64,000 nt of DNA. It comes from Blasia pusilla. Taxonomy: Eukaryota > Marchantiophyta > Marchantiopsida > Blasiales. Both the position numbers and the translations under genes were made by a program. The notes beneath the pieces were generated by a model. The model worked only from the letters and a program-made list of their open reading frames with translations, was not told the DNA's origin and did no database searches. Numbering within the stretch: position 1 is the first letter of the stretch; each line of letters opens with the position of its first letter. Location: the NCBI GenBank assembly GCA_050084515.1, contig CM114272.1, forward strand, positions 47,368,001-47,432,000. The letters are read 5' to 3'. Shown here in pieces: positions 50,725 to 63,543 of this stretch.

Positions 50725-52964
50725 TTTCAGAACCCTGTAGGCACAGTAGCAGTCACTCTTCCACCGTGATGAATTGGACCTCTCTCGTCATGGAATCTTC
50801 TCCCTCTCGTCCTCGCTGACCGAATTCTGTGATTGTCAAACGATCTCGTCCCGCTTCCAGAAAAGGAAATAGATAAAATAGTAGGAGAAAAAAAACAAGT
50901 ACAAACTCCGGAAATCGATTGACTCGACTCCTGCCATCACCAGCTCAACCCTCGTTCAGATACTGCACCGCCTTGACGAATTCAAAAAAACTGAGTTCCA
51001 CCACAATTTGCTGCCCTGTCCTCCACCCTCAAAATTCACAAAGTTCCAATGCCACTCTCGAAGATCCGATCCAACCCGACAGCAAACAGCTTTTCACTCA
51101 CCCACGCTCCTCGCTCAAAAGCGCCTCCCCCCCTTCCCCACTCTCACCTCTAGTCCTCCTACCCACCCCTCACGCACCGACATCCGAAATTCCTACAGCT
51201 TCGCCACACTTCCCAGCCCTCGCTACACACGACAACAACAACAACAACAACAACAAAAGAACAATCACACATCCCTACCTTTCGTCTTATTTTTCACACA
51301 GCTTTTCCCCGCGCCGCAAACGAAACCATGTCTCTGCTCGTGGACATCGCCGGTATGACATGTACGTACGTACCAAGACGGCAGCATCCTCAAATCTTCT
51401 CACGCTATTCAGTAGCTGAGGACGGACGGACACACACGCACACACACCATCCTCGAGGAGTTGTGGCGATCGTGGCATCGAGCTTCCGTAAACAACCACT
51501 AAACAGACAGCAAAAGCGAATAATGACTGCGGGAGTTCGAGTACTGTAGATTATTGCGGCCCCAACTCAAACGGGTGGATGGCGTCGAGTTTCAGTTCGT
51601 CCGAAAGGGGCCAATGGTGTACCCCGGGGCCAGTCGACGTGGCGGACGTCCATTCGCTCAAGACGGGCTGGAGCGGACCGCGAAGAGCGCGGCGCTTCCT
51701 GGCATACTCGCGCCACGTGGCACCACAACTGGCAACCGGCGGGGTGGGTCATCATCCAGCCCCACGGCTGTCGGCGTTCCGAAACCTAATCTAAAGAGAA
51801 TACATGTTACGGGGCAGCCTTATGGAGTCCGTCTCAAAGACGATACCGTAAACTTTTTCTCCGGGACACTTTGTGAAACGAAATTACGGGACTTCATGAT
51901 GCCCGTGACGTAGGAAGCTTTGTTAGGACCCGTTCTCATGAGATTACTTGGTAATGTAATTTTACTTGGTATATGCAATCTTCAAATTTTAACATTCAAT
52001 CTTTATTTTCCTTCATCATTCAATTCAATTGTCTCTTTGTAAAATCGTCTTTCTTAACCACTACAAGAACTCTTAAAGGACACCTCATGAGGGTTTCCTC
52101 TAACTTCTTCTTCTTTTAATTATATACATTTGCGTATTTTGGAACTTTGGGGTGAATTTTAGTATTTTGAGATTTCAATTTTCAGTTGGGTGTTAAAAAA
52201 AAGGCCTTTGTTTTGAAGTGGTTCGTGCTATCCAACTAGGACTTCGAACTCATCTTTTCCTCCTCTGGGACCTAATGATTATTCTTGTGTCTTTTCCTCG
52301 CAAGAGGTCCATGCATAACCATGACCACTTTGAATTCTCTAATGTATATTGTTGCAATCATAGATCGGTTTCTATTTTTCTTTGTTGGATGGCATGTCAT
52401 GACATAATACCTTGATGGGATGACATGTGACAAAAGTGGCACCTTGGGTGCATGAAACATGGTAGGGGGGGTAGGGGCCATGAGAAAGAAACTCAATAGA
52501 AAAATCTTGTTTCTCAAATTCTACATAAATTAAATGTCTATTGATATGAATTTTTAATTTAGTCTTCACGCATTGTGGGGCTGCTCATCCAAAGACCACA
52601 TGCTTATCCCCTTATGCAATCCCACTCCACTCCAATTCATTTTTTGAGATGAGATGTGCTATGGGGATGGGGGGGCTTGGAACCACTTGTCGGAGAGTGC
52701 ATTGAGCCATCATGTAGGATATGAGATGTAGTAGGGTTGCTTATCCCCATGTTGTAATCATACTCCAATTCATTGTAGAGGAGATGAGATGTTTTAAACA
52801 AGGATCTTGGAACCAATTGGTATATATTCATCATCTACTAGATGAGATGTCTTATTCAAGGAGCTAGGAAATGTCATAAAGTGCATTGAGCCATCATATG
52901 GGAGATAAGATGAGTTTGGTAACAACTTAGAATCAATCGTCATAAAGCGCGTAAGTTCCAGGAT
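50725..52964. other. KEA upstream flank and intergenic sequence
   Basis: Directly upstream of KEA is a CTACAG followed by 12 bases and the start codon, compatible with a 5'-UTR intron acceptor. A (CAA)n run lies at about 51234-51256. The 51.55-51.91 kb piece is GC-rich and open on plus for 119 codons (see findings). From 52.0 kb the sequence is AT-rich with no feature seen. Confidence 0.5.
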
Positions 52965-53999
52965 TGTCGTGCGCCTACTCTCCTTGAACGTTAATCTTGT
53001 TTGTTGCAGAAGCGTGCGTTCAGTAGGTCACGCTCTCAACGCTGATCTGCATCCAAACACGCACTTCGGTTAGTCGGGTCTTGGATCAATCAGCGGGATC
53101 ACTTTCCGAGTTCTCGTCTCGGACTCTCATCAAGCTCAACCTTCCTAGTTTCGCGGTTTCCAACACATGCAAATCTCGCAAGACTTGGGACATACTTTCT
53201 GGTCGGTTCAGAACCGAAACGGCATTTCGCGCCTAGCAGTTCCAACTAACCGATGGACATCCAATGAGTTCCTCACCAAGACTCGCACGAAGTGAATCTC
53301 GGCTTGGGATCCAAGTGTGGCGTACAAAGTCCACTCCCTTGGATCAGGTTTGGGTTTCGAGTTTTCGCGCCAAACTCCGTTCCATCCCGTGCCTCTGGAA
53401 CGCCGTTTGGCGCCCAAAGTGGGGATTCGTTTCCCGAGACATCTCGGAGAGGGTCCTCCCTTACTAGTACTTCTGGGGATCTCCGGGGGCCCCGGTGTTC
53501 TTCCATTTAGGGAAGAACACCCGGGCCTCTCCAATTGGCCCTCAACCCGATTGCTCTCTCAATTGTTTTCGGCCAATATCTCAACCTGTACTTATGTGTT
53601 TGCTGAGATCTTGGGTGCGTTGGAAGCGTCTCAAGATCAGCTTTCCAACGTGCCCTTACTTATCCCGAACGCATCTCGAAGCTCAACGTTATGGTCCTAA
53701 ACACAGTCAGATTCTCCCAAACGCTAATCGTGTTCCAAACTGGTTCTCACCTCTTTGGCAACCAACCTCCCACGACTCAACTCATCTCAAGTCTTGGCTC
53801 GCGTTTGGTCTAGATTTCCTGGTCGCGACCACTAACCCATGAAACGCACAACTGTGTTCCGCGTTTCGTCTCTTAGACTTTTCCAAGAGACTCTTCCAAA
53901 CGCCTCTCCAAAGCGCAAACCTCGCAACGTGAATTCTTTTGAGTTCTGATGTTTCGCTTGGCACCTATTTTGTGTTGTTTGGTTCTGAGGGTCGTGACA
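52965..53999. mobile_element. Solo LTR, 1035 bp, with 5-bp target duplication
   Basis: Starts TGTCGTGCGCC at 52965 and ends GAGGGTCGTGACA at 53999. The flanks are AGGAT at 52960-52964 and AGGAT at 54000-54004, an exact 5-bp direct repeat. TG/CA ends plus the duplication indicate an LTR retrotransposon reduced by LTR-LTR recombination. It is GC-richer than its surroundings, which explains the overlapping open frames on both strands there. No internal region remains, so its superfamily cannot be assigned with certainty. Confidence 0.85.
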
Positions 54000-54004
54000 A
54001 GGAT

Positions 54005-55146
54005 GGTCAAGAAAGAGATCAAGGTTCAAACCAATACTACAACAATCACATTGATTTTTACAATGGTTGCATGTATGGGTGACCCCATGCATCATATCAA
54101 TTTAGCGTGTTGGTATCCACCAAATCATCTCAAACTTTTGAATATACTTATGATGATCTTATATTCATAAGGATTTACCTGATAATCATCTTTAAACAAT
54201 AGGCAACTTCGAGGTTAGAATGGATGTCCATCGCAATGCACGTCAATTGAGTTAATGATCATTTTCACTCCAACATTTGAGAATGAATGTCGCCATTTAT
54301 TGTGGCTCATAGAGTTGTGTATGGAAATCATAAACCCAAAAGCCTATGGTAAGGTTGCCACTTGTGAACTTGTTCCACTCTCATGTTTCCCATTCCATTT
54401 GAAATCATTCCAATGAAACAATCTTCCATTACTAACGAAGCTTCTAAACTTCCAGTCTTCGCAAGACATCCTTCTCAAGTTTGCTCTAACTTCATCAAGT
54501 TTGCATTAGCTCATGTTAGCATACTCCTAATGATATTGGAACAATTTGAACAATGTTTAATATCCGCATAAGCAAATTGCCTAAGAATGCTCTCAACAAA
54601 CCTAGTTTAGTCAAACCACATTTCTTTCTATTCCCTCCTATCTAGGTGTCCACATAATTATCTCATCACACTAGAAAAAGGTGTTGGCATTTACATAACT
54701 ATCTCCCAACAATCACGTCATCAGACATAGACGAATGTGTGAGCATCTCATAAGAAAGCTCCCGGCCCATGCTTGACGGAGTCGACTCAATCATGATTCG
54801 TTTCATATGTCATGGCAGACAAGTTATGTCTACGAAGAAAAAAATCCACTTTACTTCAATAAAAGTCTCATAGAAATATTGATGCATGGAATACACAAGT
54901 GCTTTCATATCGTAAGTCCTAGTTTACAATCAGTTCAACTAATTGTTTGATACAAAGCTCTATGTACAAACCTCGCTACTTTGGTCCAGCTGTCACCATT
55001 CGTCAAAGTGTCTTTACTGTTGTTTGCCTAGGTAGAAGTAGAGGACAAACAAACCTAAGCCTGCTTGCCTTGTATGAGGATCTGGAGTTTTGAGTAAACT
55101 GCATCTGGACCTTTACTCTCCACTGTGACAAGTCCGGAGAAGCGCT
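54005..55146. other. AT-rich intergenic sequence and MBL-gene 3' flank
   Basis: No gene, RNA or bounded repeat recognised. The first few hundred bases left of 55147 probably hold the 3' UTR of the hydrolase gene. Confidence 0.5.
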
Positions 55147-58100
55147 CTAATAGACTTTCCCTTGGACCCAGAAGAAAGCAATAGCGCCAAGCAACACAAC
55201 TACTGAAGCACTTGACAATACGGATGTAACAGGATTGGATTTTATCAGGACCCATGGAACCCATAGCGTGTTCTTTGCCGTAGCATGCAGGTAACGAAGC
55301 ATAAATGGGGTTTCGCTACTCCTGTAGAAGTCATCTAGGGAGAAGTTCTGCATGAAGGAAATAATGCATGATCAATACATCAGCATGAAGACAATGGAGG
55401 TCAACCAAGCACAAATGGGGTCATGCTACTCCCAGAGAAGTCTTCTAGTGAGAGGTTGTACACACCCAGAAAAAATAATAAATCCTTTGCAACTGAAGAA
55501 TCAAAAGTGCAGAAAATGAGGCCTCCTTTACTCCTCAAAGCCTCGAATCAAAAGTTGTGATCGAGTATGAGGCCTAGCCTAGATCATTAGCATACCTTTC
55601 TGCTCCTCTATTAGCACGGCATTTATGACCTAAACTATGTCATACATAGCTTTAGTCCCTTGATTAGAATGAGATTGTACCTGGGGAAGCTGTTGTTGTT
55701 GATGCAAGTGCTCAACATGCAATCTGACATTCCTCAAAGCATACGGCCATAACCTTATTGGGGTGTCAATGTGCACACCAGAAACAATCTGGTAGGCTGT
55801 TCTTGCACCACCTTCAATCTCTTTCAATACTTGTGCTTCTCTAGCTTCCCTGTGCCTTCACAAGGAAAAAACCACAGAGAGTCAGTAATGGTAGCTACTG
55901 CTTGATGGGTGTGAATAGCACAATACATGCAGTAGGACGAGTTCTTTGACATAGCTTTAGCTCCAGAGAGACTTGCCAAATGGTTTTCATAGCACCTGCT
56001 GGGGAAAGCGGCTAGAGCAACTTTTTAGACAAAAAATAGTCAATTTGAAAAGGCAGAAAAAAAAAGTAGAAGAGAAAGTACTTGATATATCCATTCAGCA
56101 TGTGTGCAGGCCACAAGTTTGGACGTCCATGCATTGGCACCAGGAAGTGAGGTTTAATTTCAAGAAGCCGCCAAGTCGTCTCCATAAAGTCCTGTTCACA
56201 TTTGCAGATTAATAATCTCTGATAACTATCCTAGTGCAGTCACAGAGCAAACACTTTGAAGTGAGGCTGTTCTTTCCTTACCTGGAGATTACCACCTGAG
56301 TCAGGATCCAACAGAGAGCTTCCCTGCCTGCACAGTTATAATTTAATCAACAGATTAATCATTGTGCATCAATACACAGACTAAAACGGAAAGGTATTTT
56401 AGCCATTGTTGTCTTTTGGTGAAGTTACAGCACATCCAGACTAACACAGACTAATTTCACACCTCTTACCCCAGACAGTGATCACCAACAACAAGACTCC
56501 CAGTTGCCGCATCATATATGGCCAGATGGCCATCAGTGTGACCCTGCAACAGTCCAAAAATTTTCATTACAGATGCGTTTCTGAGTCATGACCTTTCCTA
56601 TCATCCGAAAGAAAAACTCCTCTCTCTTCAGACGTGGGAAAATGTTGATAACACCTTGACTGATTATCAGGCTCACACGGATCAAGTTCAGTGAAATCCA
56701 GTTTTCGGAGGGATCAGCCATCAGAAGCCAAGATTGCAATAGGATGGGAGTCTGCCGGAAGAGTCTTTCAAGTGTAGGGTACGAGGGTGTGCAATCGTGA
56801 AGACAAGGTGGAAGTGGTGAAGTAACACTTTCTGTGCTTGCATATTGCTGACAGATTGCAAATGGAATTGCTCAAGAATTTGCAACATTATTATAGCACA
56901 ACTTTGACAAAAAGATGAGAACTCACAGGAGCTGATACAACTTCAAGTTCGTGGCCCGCAATGAGTAACTTGGAGCCCCCCTCAACAGCTATGCAATTGA
57001 AACCCTTCGCAGCTGCACCTTGTACAGCTAATCTGTTAATGGAAAACTCATTTGCATAAAATACATTGACAGGTCCAGCAAACCAAGGCAAAAAATGGCA
57101 CAAGTTCACAGGATGGAAGCTTTCCTTTTGTTAACTTAACAAAACTTACTGTCATGACACCTGAATGAATGCCATCTTCTACGATAGATGCATCAGTGTC
57201 AAGCAGGAACTTTGTGAGAACTCTCCACCAACACTGAACTTCTCTTCTACACCATGACATAATAGATACAAAACCCTCGATACCAGATAACTTAGAACAA
57301 CTTTTTACAAAAGGTGGGAAGGATCACATCATGGCACTTCACCCACAAGGATAACCCCTCTAACCTATCAGATTAAGGTTTCCAAGCAGTACCTTTCCGT
57401 CCTAAAAGTTCTCACCAGAAATCTGATACATTTCCATCGGGCAAAAGAGAGCTGGAGCTGACCTTTGCCCATTCGTCGCAGGGTAGCCTCATGTGCGACA
57501 ATCAGAGCCTCTGGATTATTTCTCTTCACAACTGGTAATCCTGTTGAAGAAATCTCCTTAGATCCTGCTCTCTAAGCATGTGTGTAGTTCGGTATATACA
57601 AGTAATGCAAGTGGAACAAATTTCACCTCGTGTCATCATAAGGAAACCAGAACTCCATCTAAAGTTGGCCAACACTTTCCAGGTGATTGTTCAATGGTTC
57701 ATCCAACCCTGCAGAAATTAATATAACTACTTACCATCAATATGATCATAATGATGATGAGTCAAGAAGACTACAAGCTTTCTTGGTAGCGTCTTCACAA
57801 TGTGCGCCAGCTGCTCTGCACCAATGTACGGATACTTAGATTTGCAAACATAGGAAGCACTTGTTATCCCAGTGTCAACGCAGTTCATTTTGACTTCAAA
57901 GGAGAGTGCGTAAATCCATGTCTCCAGAGATCACCATCTACTCCCATTACTTGAGTACCATGGCCCAAGCATCACATTTCAATAACAAGGAAAAGGAAAC
58001 TTTAACAAGACATCACGATGGCAGTGGAGAATGCAAAGAAGAAATGAAACAAATCTGTTGTCACACAACCATGAAACTCAAATGTTACACATGTTGTCTT

Positions 58101-58703
58101 CACTAACTATAATACCTCAGTCTGGGCTGCTCCTATACACCCTGGGTCGCAAATTAAAACATCTCCAGATGCAGCCTGTCCTGAGGACGTTGTCTGGCCT
58201 TTACCAGAAAGGTGCGAGGGTGAAAATATGACAAGATTTGTTCTCCCAAAAGGTTTTGGACACTGGGATCTCATTGGTAAAACGACTACTCCAGGGGGAT
58301 ACTCCTGCTCCACAACACAGTATACACCTTAGTGCCAAGCCGGTAGTCCAAGTTGTGACTACACAAGTTGGGCATAGTCAGTTTGGGAGACTCTAAATAC
58401 CCCTGTTGCATCCAAAAGTGTCCCAACTATGACTTGATTAACTACATTTTATGTCTAGCATCAATATTCATAGACCAGTTCCCTGTCTCTTACCTGACCA
58501 CTTATACTTTCGAAATCAGCAACAAGGCCATCTGGAACGTGAGTAGAAGCTGTCAATGCAGCTAGAGGTCCTATTCTTCTTTCATGTGTGCCTGCTTGAA
58601 CCAGCATATCCATAGTTGTCTGTGAATCCAACCACTCCCCTCCTGCATGCCAACGGTAGTAAGTCCTTCGCCACTTAACATTCTCCAGAAGTAGACAATA
58701 TGA
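55147..58703 (-). CDS. Metallo-beta-lactamase-fold hydrolase with C-terminal membrane anchor (5' part not found)
   Basis: Eleven exons chain in phase to 420 residues plus stop: 58703-58494, 58304-58116, 57813-57735, 57540-57463, 57178-57150, 57004-56927, 56543-56470, 56327-56282, 56191-56082, 55849-55681, 55347-55147. The protein matches the plant family typified by Arabidopsis At4g33540 (LACTB2-like). EYPPGVVVLPM opens the hydrolase domain; the metal ligands are visible as THHHYDH, APGHTDGH, VVGDHC and PMHGRP. The end, SVLSSASVVVLLGAIAFFW, is a single membrane segment with a very short tail, so a tail anchor is likely. LACTB2 is an RNA endonuclease in animal mitochondria; the plant substrate is not known to me. 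Family members usually have about 150-200 further N-terminal residues (Nudix-like); the first exon here starts in its last third (RIGPLAAL) and begins in phase without a Met, so at least one exon lies upstream. The acceptor of exon 3 could be 57813 or 57810. Confidence 0.9.
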
Positions 58704-58974
58704 CTGTAATTGAAATTGAAAGCTAGGCAATTAAGATCCCTTCCTGAACTTACTATCCTGCACATGCACAGCACAATTTGAATATGGGATCTTGGACAAT
58801 CTGTTTTCTTCCCTCTCACTCTACATGTTGAGAATGCAGTACATTCCAGAACACAAGGCATGTGCACTGCATTGTGTTCAGAAATCAGCCAGGCACTATG
58901 TTGAATAAGCATGAACTATAAGTCGCTCCTGACCTGGACTAATAAAGTAGGGAAAATAGGTGTGAATCTATACT
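58704..58974. other. Intron or upstream sequence of the hydrolase gene
   Basis: Starts with an AG acceptor (ATTACAG on minus) for exon 58703-58494. Open minus-strand frames here do not match the expected N-terminal domain. Confidence 0.45.
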
Positions 58975-59400
58975 ATTCATTGAGGAATAAATGAATGAAT
59001 AGATTTATTGTCCACGAAGACCCCACAGGGCCATGGGACTTAGTTTTGCAAAAATAACAACAATTTGAAAAAAGAACCAGCAAAGCCCCAACAAGGTCTT
59101 AAGAGGTTCTTTGTGCCAGGTGATTTTCTCTAGTCGTCACACAAAAATGTAAGAATTTAGCAATCTGAATCCGATTCTGCCTAGACATGAATTCAGATAC
59201 CCTGAGGGCCGGGTGAGCGAGAGATCTGGGAAGTCAAGTCTAATGTGATTGTGAAAGGTGCAGTGGAAGAGGTAATGATGTTCATCATCAATGAGCCCCG
59301 ACTTGCAAAATCTACATAATCTGTCCTCTCTTTTCTTCTGTGAGAATTTTCCTTTCTCAATCTCAAGGTCAGTTGAGCCACATTCGAATCTCGCTAATGT
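58975..59400 (-). mobile_element. LINE 3'-end fragment
   Basis: Minus-strand translation near 59330-59230 reads CRFCKSGLIDDEHHYLFHC, the Cys/His motif found at the C-terminus of many LINE ORF2 proteins. It is followed by stops and an AT-rich tail with ATTTATT units near 58985-59005. Similar to 40625-40965. It is 5'-truncated and sits just upstream of the hydrolase exons, in the same orientation. Confidence 0.75.
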
Positions 59401-60299
59401 ATGATGTAAGAGGCTTGCTGCATGGATCTGGAAGGGGGATTACTATGTAAGGAAAGCCTCTTCAAAAAGGAATGAAACTCTTTAAAAAAGGAAATTTGAG
59501 GTTTCATGTTATCTCTTATAACAAGAAAATAAGCTGCGGAATAAGTTAAATTAGCCCCCCTTTCAAGATATATTTTGGGATTTCTTTTAGGGCAGGCTCC
59601 ATCCCTTCCTCTCAATAGATTTGTTGCCCATGAACAATAAATCTATTCATTAAGTCTCTCTTGTGGACTATAAATCCATTCAGTCTCTCTCATCACAGGC
59701 CTTCCTCTCCAGCTTTATTTCAGGGTTGTTCACCTTGCAAGGTAGTGATGATCTCTGGGGGTAACAAGCGGACTCTCTTTGGGCACCATGCCGCTTGCAG
59801 GCAGCCTGCAGAAATATACCGGTACTCTTCACCCAGCTTTGCCAGGCGCCTTTGATAGGTGAACCGATACTCCTCGCAATCTTGGGAGGATGGAGATGTG
59901 TGGGGCTTAAGGCCGCTGGTTATATGTTGGATTATATAATTTAGGTACCGGTACATTTCTGTGAGACATCCAAAGGCCACCCGCATTCACAGAGTTTCAA
60001 TTGGTCTATGGGAGGAGACCACGGCTTCACATAATCATTTTTGGTGTACATCCCACAGTGGATTTTGTTACATTTAAGATCATGTGCACAGCTTTGGGTT
60101 ATGAATTTCTGGCCATAGACGGGATTACCCAAATGATGCACGGCTGTGAATGTATCTTCAAGGCAACTATCAAGGGCAGAGGAGGCCAATACTTGGCTTG
60201 CCACAAAAACCAGGTGTCTCCGGACTTGAGACACCCCCACAATTGGAGGGCTATGGAAGTTGAGGTTGATTCCAGCTTGAAGGAAAGGCCCATCTCCAC
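59401..60299. other. Intergenic or intronic sequence left of the LINE
   Basis: Contains TAGATTT and TTCATT tail-like motifs around 59613-59690, perhaps more LINE debris. No exon of the hydrolase N-terminal domain was found on the minus strand. Confidence 0.4.
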
Positions 60300-61973
60300 A
60301 CGATGCTGGTGATCTACACGACCCAAAGTATTTAGTGCTCTACAGGAACCAGCAATGAAGAGCCTGCACATCAAGAGGTTCCATGTTGCAAGCAGTGACA
60401 CAACAACGCCAAAAGCGTGCACGCCAACCCCCAGCCCACTTAGTGGCAGGTCTCCGTTTGGGTACCTGGAACTTCTGTGGGCTGACCCATCCGATGAAGC
60501 AGCTTGAGGTTGCTGATGTTTTGCTGGAAAACCAAATCCACATATGTGGTGGTCAGGAAACTTGGGAAACCAAGTTAATGGAGATACCCCCCTTACCATA
60601 CTATGTACACTATGTACTTTGGAAAGAGGTGTAGCACAAAGGCCAGCAACAACAGAGGTATGAAAGGTGTTGGCTTCTTCATCAGAGACTTCATGGTGGA
60701 CAGGTGTGAGATCATCAGCACAGGGCTAGAGTATGAACACAGCAAATGAGTCAAAATCCGAGCAGAGCACAACTCAAGAGATATATATACACAAACAGTG
60801 AAACTCCTGCTGTTTCAGAGGCAGCGTTTGAGGCAGAGTGAAACTGATTGCCTTCCTTTCCAGACAAAGGGGAACATAGTCCTGCTGGGAGACTTCAATA
60901 GTTGGGTGGGGCAAGGCACTGACCCCCAGGTGGAGATTTGGATGTTCGGAGATGTGACAGTGAATGACAATGGCACACAGCTGATCAGGATGTTGAGGGA
61001 ACTACAATTGATGGCACTGAATGATAGGCATAAGGTGGGCCCCCCTGCTTGGACCAGAAATTCAAGGAGAATGAAAGCTCAATTGTGGACTACATAGCTA
61101 TGAATGAGGAACTCTACACACGCCCAGGGAAAATCACGGTGGATGCCAGGCATTGGAAGATCGGATCACTTGCTGGTCTGGAGAGAGTTGCAAAAAGTAA
61201 AATGCTTCTCCAGACCAGTGGAAAGAGTGATCAAGAAATGGAGGATAGAGGACTTCCAAGATGAGGGGAACAAGAAGGTGTACATTGGTAAGCTAGAAGA
61301 AAATCTCTTGGCATTTGACACTTTCATGGAATCTACCGTCAATACCTTGGGGTTCACGAGAACAACTGTGGGCACAGTATCAGCATGGAGTGACAGATGC
61401 CACTGAGATTGCTGTCGGCAAGAAATTGATAATATGTGGCAGAACCGCCAAATGGTGGTTCTTGGAACTCAAGGTGGCCATAGCCAAATGAAGAGAAGTG
61501 TATGTTGCAAGTGCCCAAGTCCAAAAACAACACAACCCTGTGGGCAGAGTATGCAGCCCTGCCCAAGGAAACTCGACTTCTGGTACATATGCACACGAAA
61601 AAACTGCACCAAGCAACCTATACATCCATCAATGAGAACTTCACTGAGAATCAGAAAACGTTCTGAATGGAAGTGCAGAAACTGAAAAAGGCCAGGGACA
61701 AAAACGACGTAAAGGCCCTGAAGAGAAAAGATGGGGGGATGGTGACCACTGCTAAACAAATCCGACATGTGTTGGAAGACCATTTCAAGGGATTAGGCAG
61801 GAAGCCCCATCGGAGATCTCCGGAAGAGCAGAACTTCGAGAAGGTGGTGGAGGATTTTGTTAAGACCCAACGGGACAATGTAGACAATGAGGTTGAGCTA
61901 GGCAACCCATACAACGATTGATTCTCCTTGGCTGAGGTGGAAGCGGCGATCAAAGAACTTGTGAACCACAAAG

Positions 61974-62604
61974 TGTTGAAATTGCAACTGTAAGATCAGG
62001 AGCGAAAAAATCTGTTTTTTACTATGAAAAGTTAACTTTTTCTATCTATAGGTAAAATTCTATTTTTAGGTTTATTAACTAGACCTTTAGGTTTTCGCAA
62101 TAGCTTTTTTAGTCTTAGTTAAAAACCTTTAGGGTTTCATAATAGCCTCCTTTAGCCTTAGTTAAGGACTTTTAGGGTTTAAGATAGCCAGGGGCTATCC
62201 TATAAGAGCAAGAGGCTTACCAGAGCACTCTCATTCTCTTCTCTACTATTCCCAGCTCCTGGACCTGCGAACTTCAGTATTCCTGCCCCTCAGCTTGGGT
62301 GGCTGACCTATTGTGATAGAAGGAGTTGATGTTTTGGAGGACCTGCTGCTGGAGGAGATAGTGTGCTGCTTGAAAAGGCATCAATAGTGTAGAGAGTCTC
62401 TTCTTCCTATAGGGAGGAAGTTTGTGAGTAGTAGATCAATCAGATCTCTCTCATGTTTTTGTAAGTACAGAGTTTCCTTTCCTATTTGACGTCTGTGAAG
62501 CTATTCCATGTATCTATAATCTGCTGTAACTTCTTGGAGCTTGGAGAAACAAATTAGCTCTGTAATCAAAGTCAGTATTTGTTTACTCCTGTTTTTCTTT
62601 TACA
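61974..62604 (+). mobile_element. Solo-LTR-like element nested in the LINE
   Basis: About 630 bp, similar throughout to 46703-47283: same TGTTGAAATTG start, same TTTTACA end, TATA-like CCTATAAGAGC near 62198. It splits the LINE between the codons for NHK (ending near 61973) and AASCDELMNE (from about 62607). Joining the flanks restores continuous LINE sequence, and ACAAAG or part of it is present on both sides as target duplication. Confidence 0.82.
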
Positions 62605-63456
62605 AAGCAGCCAGTTGTGATGAGCTTATGAATGAAATATTGAAGTATGGCGATGCTACTATGGCTCATTCTCTGGTGGGCCTCTTCAACCTGGTCTGGC
62701 AGGCAGAAGTCATTCCACAAAGGTGCCACATGGGAGTCATTGTGAACCTCTTCAAGAAGGGCGAACGCAAAGACCCTGGCAACTACAGGGGGATTACATT
62801 GCTGAGTGTAGTCAGGAAGCTCCTCTGTCATATACTTAACAATAGGATCTCCATGTATCTGGATGAGAATATTGTCATCAAGGAAGGCCAGGCCGATTTC
62901 TGACCGGCCCGAGGATGCATGGATCACATCTTTACCTACAGTCAGATTGTCTAGGGTAAGAAAAAAGAGGGGAAACCCACTTGCTGCGTCTTGTTGGACC
63001 TCAAGAAGGCCTATAGCACCATATGGCATGATGGCCTGTCTTATAGCTTGTAGAAGGCAGGGCTCAGAAGATAGATGTAGAGGGTAGTGGAGAAGATATA
63101 TCACAACACTATGAGTACAGTTCTGGTGAATGGCCAGCAGAGTGGGACATTTGACATCAGGCAGGGAGTGGCCCAAGGATGCCTGCTCTCCTTCACCCAC
63201 TCCCATATTTTCGTCAACTCCCTATTGGAGGGAATGGAGGACAGTGGACAAGGCATCCAGGTAGGCAACAGCTCTGTTGTTGCGCTCATGTTTGCTGATG
63301 ACTTTGGTGGACAAGAGGAAACGGGAGAGAAATTCCAAGAGCTGATCTCCCTGACCAAAATCTGGTGTGATATGTGGGGAACGGAGGCGAATGTATTGAA
63401 GTGCAGTGTGAAGATATTCAATGGCAAGGAGGAGGACCAAGATCAACACCGGTACT

Positions 63457-63543
63457 AACAAGAGATCCCCCAAGGGCCCACATACACCTATCGAAGACTG
63501 TACATCAGATAGGTGTATGTGGGCACTCGGGGGATCTCTTGTT
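63457..63543. repeat. 36-bp inverted duplication inside the LINE
   Basis: Arms 63457-63492 and 63508-63543 are reverse complements with two mismatches, around a 15-base spacer. GAAGACTGTA from the spacer recurs just after the right arm (about 63549). The structure is typical of a template switch or fold-back copying event in a retroelement copy. Confidence 0.88.

Noticed and set aside
60099-60599. 166-codon minus-strand frame
   Set aside because: Antisense to the start of the LINE endonuclease region.
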